Assembly (NCBI GenBank): GCA_018334855.1
Contig: JAGXLE010000038.1
Coordinates: 1 to 9,106 of the forward strand
Direction: 5' to 3'
Source: Desulfobacterales bacterium
GTDB lineage: Bacteria; Desulfobacterota; Desulfobacteria; Desulfobacterales; Desulfosalsimonadaceae
DNA length: 9,106 nucleotides
The notes under the pieces were generated by a model. It was not told where the DNA came from. It ran no database searches and worked only from the letters and a program-made list of their open reading frames with translations. The translations under genes and the position numbers were made by a program. Positions 6,172-9,106 of the stretch are shown one piece after another. Numbering within the stretch: the first letter of the stretch is position 1; each line of letters opens with the position of its first letter.

Positions 6172-6366
6172 CTATTTTCCTAAGACAATAGCGCCTGGCG
6201 CGCATTCATCAGCAGCCCTCTTTACGCTTTCTTCATGTTCTGCCGGAACTGTTTCTTCCCTTACGATGCCTATCATCTGATCATCATCGTAATCAAATAT
6301 TTCGGGACACACCTTGTGGCAATTGCCGTCTCCCATACAAAGATCATAGTCGATTCTAACCTTCAT
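6172..6366 (-). CDS. Small single-cluster ferredoxin with Asp at the second ligand position
   Basis: The 64-residue acidic protein is a one-cluster ferredoxin, a soluble low-potential electron carrier. The motif reads C10-MG-D13-GN-C16-HKV-C20-P, with a distal C55 in ECAPGAIVL. In the classical [4Fe-4S] pattern position 13 would be Cys. Here it is Asp, as in the Pyrococcus furiosus ferredoxin, where the cluster converts between [3Fe-4S] and [4Fe-4S]. The predicted ligands are C10, D13, C16 and C55. C20 corresponds to the Cys that forms a disulfide in that type, but there is no second Cys to pair with it. The ATG at 6366 has GGGGGAA about 8 nt ahead. It is followed by the acidic hypothetical gene and is divergent from the second ACD gene. 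Redox partners are not identifiable from the window. Confidence 0.92.
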   Translation of the reverse strand: MKVRIDYDLCMGDGNCHKVCPEIFDYDDDQMIGIVREETVPAEHEESVKRAADECAPGAIVLGK

Positions 6367-6567
6367 GTCATTTCCCCCGATGGATTCCCTGTTTTTAAAT
6401 GTAACTGCCGGTATACCTTAGCCGGTAAGAAACTCCCAAACTATTGGACCTGGCTTTAAACAAAAAACAACTCCTTATTTTAATTGGTACTTCCTTAAAA
6501 AATAACCCCCCATGCCGATCTTGTCGATCAAACTGCACTACAGGGAAGCAGGCAGGCTGTTTCTTTT

Positions 6568-6589
6568 TGCAATCGGGTTGCAATCGGGT
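6568..6589. repeat. Perfect 11-bp tandem duplication
   Basis: TGCAATCGGGT is repeated exactly twice without a gap. The 11-bp period is close to one helical turn, so two protein monomers could bind on the same face of the DNA. It may equally be a replication-slippage duplication. Confidence 0.6.
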
Positions 6590-6697
6590 AAAAACATTGT
6601 TTTTTTGATAATCCCCGGAAATTCAAAATAAACCGATTACTGCCTGCAGGCTGGATTCCTGTTGGCGGAGTTGTTTTATTTCGATTCCAGGCGCTCG

Positions 6698-6727
6698 TTG
6701 ACTTTTCGGATAAAGCTGTTTTAGAAA
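6698..6727 (+). promoter_or_regulatory. Candidate promoter of the second ACD gene
   Basis: TTGACT (6698-6703) and TAGAAA (6722-6727) are 18 bp apart, giving a leader of about 45 nt before the ATG at 6779. The -35 matches five of six consensus positions and the -10 four of six. Confidence 0.4.
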
Positions 6728-6778
6728 TGCATAAATTAATGCTGACCCGGATTCCGAAAAGAACAAAGGAGTTTTTCA

Positions 6779-8242
6779 ATGACGGATTTACAATCCAGAT
6801 TCCAACCGCTGTTTGATCCAAAATCCATAGCCTTTATAGGCGCATCCAACAATCCAATCAAATGGGGATGTATCGTACTAAAAAATTTGATCAACGGGGG
6901 CTACCAGGGAAAAATATTTCCCGTGAACCCGAAAGAAAAGGAAATCCTGGACATACCGGCATATGCCCGGGTCGGGGATATACCGCAAAAGCCGGACCTG
7001 GCAGTTATTGTCATTCCGCCGCCCGCGGTTCCTCAGGCTATCTCCGATTGCATTGAAAAGGGTGTCCGGGCTGGCGTGATTATTACCGCCGGGTTTGCTG
7101 AAGTCGGAGGAGACGGGGAAAAATTTCAAAACCGAATAGTGGAAAAAGCCAGAAAAGGCAACATGATACTTGTAGGGCCTAATTGCAACGGGATCATGCG
7201 CCCCTCTGCCAGGCTTTTTCCAGAAATGCCCTCCATTTTTCCCGGGCAGGGGCCTGTCGGCATCGTCTCACAGAGCGGAAATATTGCCGCATCTCTTGCC
7301 CAGAGGGCTTTAAAAAGCGGGTTTGGGATAAGTTGCATGGTCAGCAGCGGAAACGAAGCAGATTTGCACTGCGAAGACTATTTCGAGTTTTTGGGGGAGG
7401 ATCCCCAAACAGAAGTGATCATCAGCTACGTGGAAGGATTCCGCGAGGGCGGTCGTTTTTTTGATATCGTGCGCAGGGTTGCCGCCAAAAAACCGGTGGT
7501 GATGATAAAGGCGGGCGAAACAGAAGCCGGCTCCCGGGCCGCCCAATCACATACAGCATCCCTGGCCGGGTCCCCGGCCGTGTTTACTGGCGTAAGCCAT
7601 CAGGCTGGAATTATTCCCACAGACAATCTGGAGGATTTGTTCAACACTGGTGTCGGATTCTTAAACCAGCCGATTCCAAAGGGAAACAGAACCGCGATTC
7701 TCACCATGGGAGGCGGCTGGGGAGTTCTGGCGGCAGATGCGAGCTCCAGATACGGACTGGATGTGGTGAAGCTTTCAGATAAAACTCTGCGCGCCCTGGG
7801 CGAGATTCTGCCCCCATGGTGGAATCCGGGCAATCCTGTTGACATGGTTGCCGGAAACATTGAAGGCGCCATGATAAAGATCATCAAGGTCTTAATGGCG
7901 GCAAAAGAGGTGGACTGCCTTATTTTACTGGGAATTATGGGCCTTTTCTCCATGCAATCAGTTTTTGATGACAACGCAACCGAATCCACTGAAGACCGGC
8001 TCGCTGAAATAAATCGACAGCTGGGCTCCGCCTTTGACGAGATCAGGCAATTGTCCCATTTTCATGGAAAACCCATTATAACGGCCACGGAATTGCCTTT
8101 TGGCGTGGGAGATATGGAAGACCGCATTTTTCATATGATTGGGGAAAAAGGATTTGCAATGTACAAAAACCCGGACACCGCGGCAAAGGTGTTGTCCCAC
8201 TTGGTGCATTACGGGCAAAGGCATATAAAAAACCAGTACTAA
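6779..8242 (+). CDS. ADP-forming acyl-CoA synthetase (ACD) alpha-subunit-like protein, second copy
   Basis: The 487-residue protein has the same architecture as the minus-strand ACD protein: a CoA-binding Rossmann domain (FIGASNNP near residue 19, PPPAVPQAI near 80), GPNCNG at 133-138, VSQSGN at 163-168 and the two ligase domains. The phosphorylatable His is H258 in SHTAS and the partner Glu is E219 in YVEGF, so the catalytic set appears intact and closer to consensus than in the other copy. Family reaction: acyl-CoA + ADP + Pi gives acid + CoA + ATP, but this needs the ATP-grasp beta domain, which is neither fused nor adjacent. AAAGGAG lies about 7 nt before the ATG, so the start is firm. 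A hydrophobic stretch (CLILLGIMGLF) near 380-390 is a domain core strand rather than a membrane anchor. The acyl group cannot be told from sequence. Confidence 0.88.
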   Translation: MTDLQSRFQPLFDPKSIAFIGASNNPIKWGCIVLKNLINGGYQGKIFPVNPKEKEILDIPAYARVGDIPQKPDLAVIVIPPPAVPQAISDCIEKGVRAGVIITAGFAEVGGDGEKFQNRIVEKARKGNMILVGPNCNGIMRPSARLFPEMPSIFPGQGPVGIVSQSGNIAASLAQRALKSGFGISCMVSSGNEADLHCEDYFEFLGEDPQTEVIISYVEGFREGGRFFDIVRRVAAKKPVVMIKAGETEAGSRAAQSHTASLAGSPAVFTGVSHQAGIIPTDNLEDLFNTGVGFLNQPIPKGNRTAILTMGGGWGVLAADASSRYGLDVVKLSDKTLRALGEILPPWWNPGNPVDMVAGNIEGAMIKIIKVLMAAKEVDCLILLGIMGLFSMQSVFDDNATESTEDRLAEINRQLGSAFDEIRQLSHFHGKPIITATELPFGVGDMEDRIFHMIGEKGFAMYKNPDTAAKVLSHLVHYGQRHIKNQY

Positions 8243-8370
8243 TGACAGAAAATAATCTGTGCCGGGCCGGCTGGGCAAAACTGCTGCGGCTTTATAGAAT
8301 ACAAGAACCATATACCCTGGTACCGGCTGGACATGAAAACTTCCCGAAAACGGATAATGGCCAGAACTGA
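8242..8370 (+). CDS. Possible 42-codon small ORF overlapping the ACD stop
   Basis: The ATG overlaps the ACD stop codon as TAATG, an arrangement often used for translational coupling. The product would be a basic 42-residue peptide (MTENNLCRAGWAKLLRLYRI at its start). It has no ribosome site of its own and matches no family I know. It may be chance. Confidence 0.18.
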   Translation: MTENNLCRAGWAKLLRLYRIQEPYTLVPAGHENFPKTDNGQN

Positions 8371-8693
8371 ACCGCTTCGCGGAAGTCGGCTTCCCCTGTC
8401 GCTTTGCTTATTTAACCTCAAAAGTTCCAGAAGTGATCACGCAGCTTGACATTTGAGTGAAGACCTTGGCTTACTTCGCCTCTGCCGGTCAGTCTTTTCG
8501 CATTGAAATATCTTTTCTGCCAGATCCCGCCAACATCGAGGCGCACGCCAAATACGTAATCCACAATCAGTGGCCGGAAGTATGCATCACAATATAGACC
8601 CGATTTAAGGAACAAATACACCATATCCCCCATTGTTGGAACGGCTCCGCATAGATACTTTTTAAAAAGGAACTTATCTGGAAATGATTTCTG
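8243..8693. other. Stretch of about 450 bp without a firm gene
   Basis: It holds a possible coupled small ORF (8242-8370), two small hairpins near 8372-8394 (CCGCttcGCGG and GGAAGtcggCTTCC), an unrecognised minus-strand frame (8418-8633) and the palindrome CTTTTTAAAAAG (8658-8669) just ahead of the thioredoxin-fold gene. I see no clear terminator after the ACD gene, so read-through to the genes at 8694 and beyond is possible. Confidence 0.4.
8418..8633 (-). other. Unrecognised minus-strand open frame, possible gene remnant
   Basis: The frame encodes 71 residues from an ATG at 8633. It stays open without an ATG upstream to about 8730, where it would read FPDKFLFKKYLCGAVPTMGD across the leader and start of the next gene. 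Composition is protein-like (VDYVFGVRLDVGGIWQKRYF) and it ends in an aromatic residue. No ribosome site precedes the ATG, and the upstream part overlaps the opposite-strand gene. It could be the tail of a decayed gene or a chance frame. I recognise no domain. Confidence 0.22.
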
Positions 8694-8960
8694 ATGAATG
8701 TAATTCTTCTTGTGACTCGGTCATGCCACCACTATCCACTGATTGAGAGGGAACTTCAGGACAGGAATATGGATTATGAAGTCCGGTACGTGGAAGACCA
8801 TCCGGATCTGGCGGCGCGATACGAAACCAAGAAGTCTCCGAATCTCATCGTGGACGGCGAACTGGTATACCGCGGGATGCCGGAAATGTCAGAGCTGACA
8901 CGGTATCTGGACAAACTCAAATCAAGCGGGCAGCAATCTTGGCAGCAGAAAGGAGTTTGA
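8694..8960 (+). CDS. Short thioredoxin-fold/glutaredoxin-like protein with a single Cys
   Basis: The 88-residue protein has the thioredoxin-fold order: a first beta strand MNVILLVTRSC, a helix PLIERELQDRN, a second strand YEVRYVE, then the cis-Pro region KKSPNLIVDGELVYRG, and a C-terminal helix MSELTRYLDKL. The redox site of glutaredoxins (C-P-Y-C) is replaced by C11-H-H-Y. It thus has one Cys at the usual nucleophile position followed by two His, more like a monothiol or metal-binding variant than a dithiol oxidoreductase. The start is not firm: the ATG at 8694 has only a weak GGA about 11 nt ahead. It ends 1 nt before the TTG of the next gene and carries that gene's ribosome site in its last codons, so the two are almost certainly co-translated. 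A role in thiol or metal chemistry is inference. Confidence 0.72.
   Translation: MNVILLVTRSCHHYPLIERELQDRNMDYEVRYVEDHPDLAARYETKKSPNLIVDGELVYRGMPEMSELTRYLDKLKSSGQQSWQQKGV
8949..8955 (+). promoter_or_regulatory. Ribosome binding site that supports a TTG start
   Basis: AAAGGAG lies inside the last codons of the thioredoxin-fold gene, 6 nt before TTG at 8962. No ATG or GTG is placed as well, so this site decides the unusual start of the His-rich gene. Confidence 0.65.
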
Positions 8961-8961
8961 T

Positions 8962-9106
8962 TTGGCAGGGACTCAGCATAAATCGGAACATAATCTGAAA
9001 ACGCACAGCCGGGAAGATCCGTCACGTGAGTCAGGCGGGTCACATGGCGGCGGACAATCCGGACACGATCACGCTTCCTCCGGGCACCACAAGGCGCATT
9101 CTTCCC
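8962..9106 (+). CDS. His-rich N-terminus of a probable metal-transport protein, 3' end outside the window
   Basis: The frame starts at TTG (MAGTQHKSEH) and stays open to the window edge, for 48 codons. It is low in complexity and rich in His, Gly and Ser (SGHDHASSGHHKAHSS near residues 33-48), with no hydrophobic segment yet. Such His-rich leaders are common on metal transporters, above all copper/silver P-type ATPases of the CopB group, where a His-rich tail precedes the first membrane helix; cation-diffusion facilitators can look similar. The identity of the main domain cannot be seen. Translation is coupled to the upstream thioredoxin-fold gene. The metal-binding reading is an inference from composition. 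Confidence 0.6.
   Translation, partial: MAGTQHKSEHNLKTHSREDPSRESGGSHGGGQSGHDHASSGHHKAHSS

Larger units (their letters stand above)
6367..6778. other. Divergent intergenic region of about 410 bp between ferredoxin and the second ACD gene
   Basis: No gene is convincing here. It contains the palindrome GGTATACC (6410-6417) flanked by two GCCGGTA repeats, an AT-rich part, the 11-bp tandem repeat at 6568-6589, the 10-bp palindrome GCCTGCAGGC (6642-6651) and a possible promoter for the ACD gene (6698-6727). Open frames in it are short and lack ribosome sites. The length and the density of repeats suggest a regulatory region shared by the two transcription units. Confidence 0.45.

Noticed and set aside
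6110..6174. Possible read-through of the ferredoxin TAG into the hypothetical gene, for example by pyrrolysine
   Set aside because: The spacing between the ferredoxin stop and the next ATG is 62 nt, so the frames differ, and a TAA interrupts the frame leading into that ATG.
8372..8394. Hairpins CCGCttcGCGG and GGAAGtcggCTTCC as a terminator of the ACD gene
   Set aside because: The stems are short, no T-run follows on the plus strand, and they lie about 130 bp beyond the stop codon.

Overview
The window looks like chromosome of an anaerobic, deltaproteobacterial-type (Desulfobacterota) bacterium. This is an inference from gene content: two alpha-type ADP-forming acyl-CoA synthetase (ACD) proteins, a methyltransferase-like uroporphyrinogen-decarboxylase-fold protein, a small single-cluster ferredoxin, a relic of a CGGC-domain protein and a GltS-type carrier. 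No rRNA, tRNA, CRISPR array, insertion sequence or phage gene was seen.

Layout. At the left edge is the 5' part of a dihydrodipicolinate-synthase-family gene on the minus strand (1-238). It diverges from a cold-shock protein gene (579-779, plus), which has a long structured leader. An ACD alpha-subunit gene follows on the minus strand (886-2274). Next is a gene-poor stretch of about 790 bp (2275-3066) that holds decayed coding material on the minus strand, including a recognisable N-terminus of a CGGC-domain protein (2599-2724). A GltS-family membrane carrier (3067-4431, plus) then converges, with a 21-bp gap, on a URO-D/MtaA-superfamily gene (4453-5538, minus). A probable two-gene minus-strand unit follows: a ferredoxin with an Asp in the second ligand position (6172-6366) and an acidic hypothetical protein (5801-6109). 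A 412-bp divergent intergenic region with a perfect 11-bp tandem repeat separates it from a second ACD alpha-type gene (6779-8242, plus). After another weakly coding 450-bp stretch come a short thioredoxin-fold protein with a single Cys (8694-8960) and, 1 nt later, a TTG-initiated His-rich protein cut by the window edge (8962-9106).

How the genes may work together. The two ACD alpha-like proteins keep the phosphorylatable His and a matching upstream Glu, but neither has an ATP-grasp beta partner in the window, so they would need one encoded elsewhere. The URO-D-like protein and the ferredoxin fit one-carbon or corrinoid chemistry and low-potential electron transfer, but nothing in the window names a substrate. 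The right-edge pair has the look of a metal-handling unit. I found no complete, clearly new multi-gene system. The most interesting items are the csp leader hairpin, the CGGC relic, the repeated and palindromic intergenic sites, the Asp-ligand ferredoxin with its acidic neighbour, and the coupled Cys/His-rich pair at the right edge.
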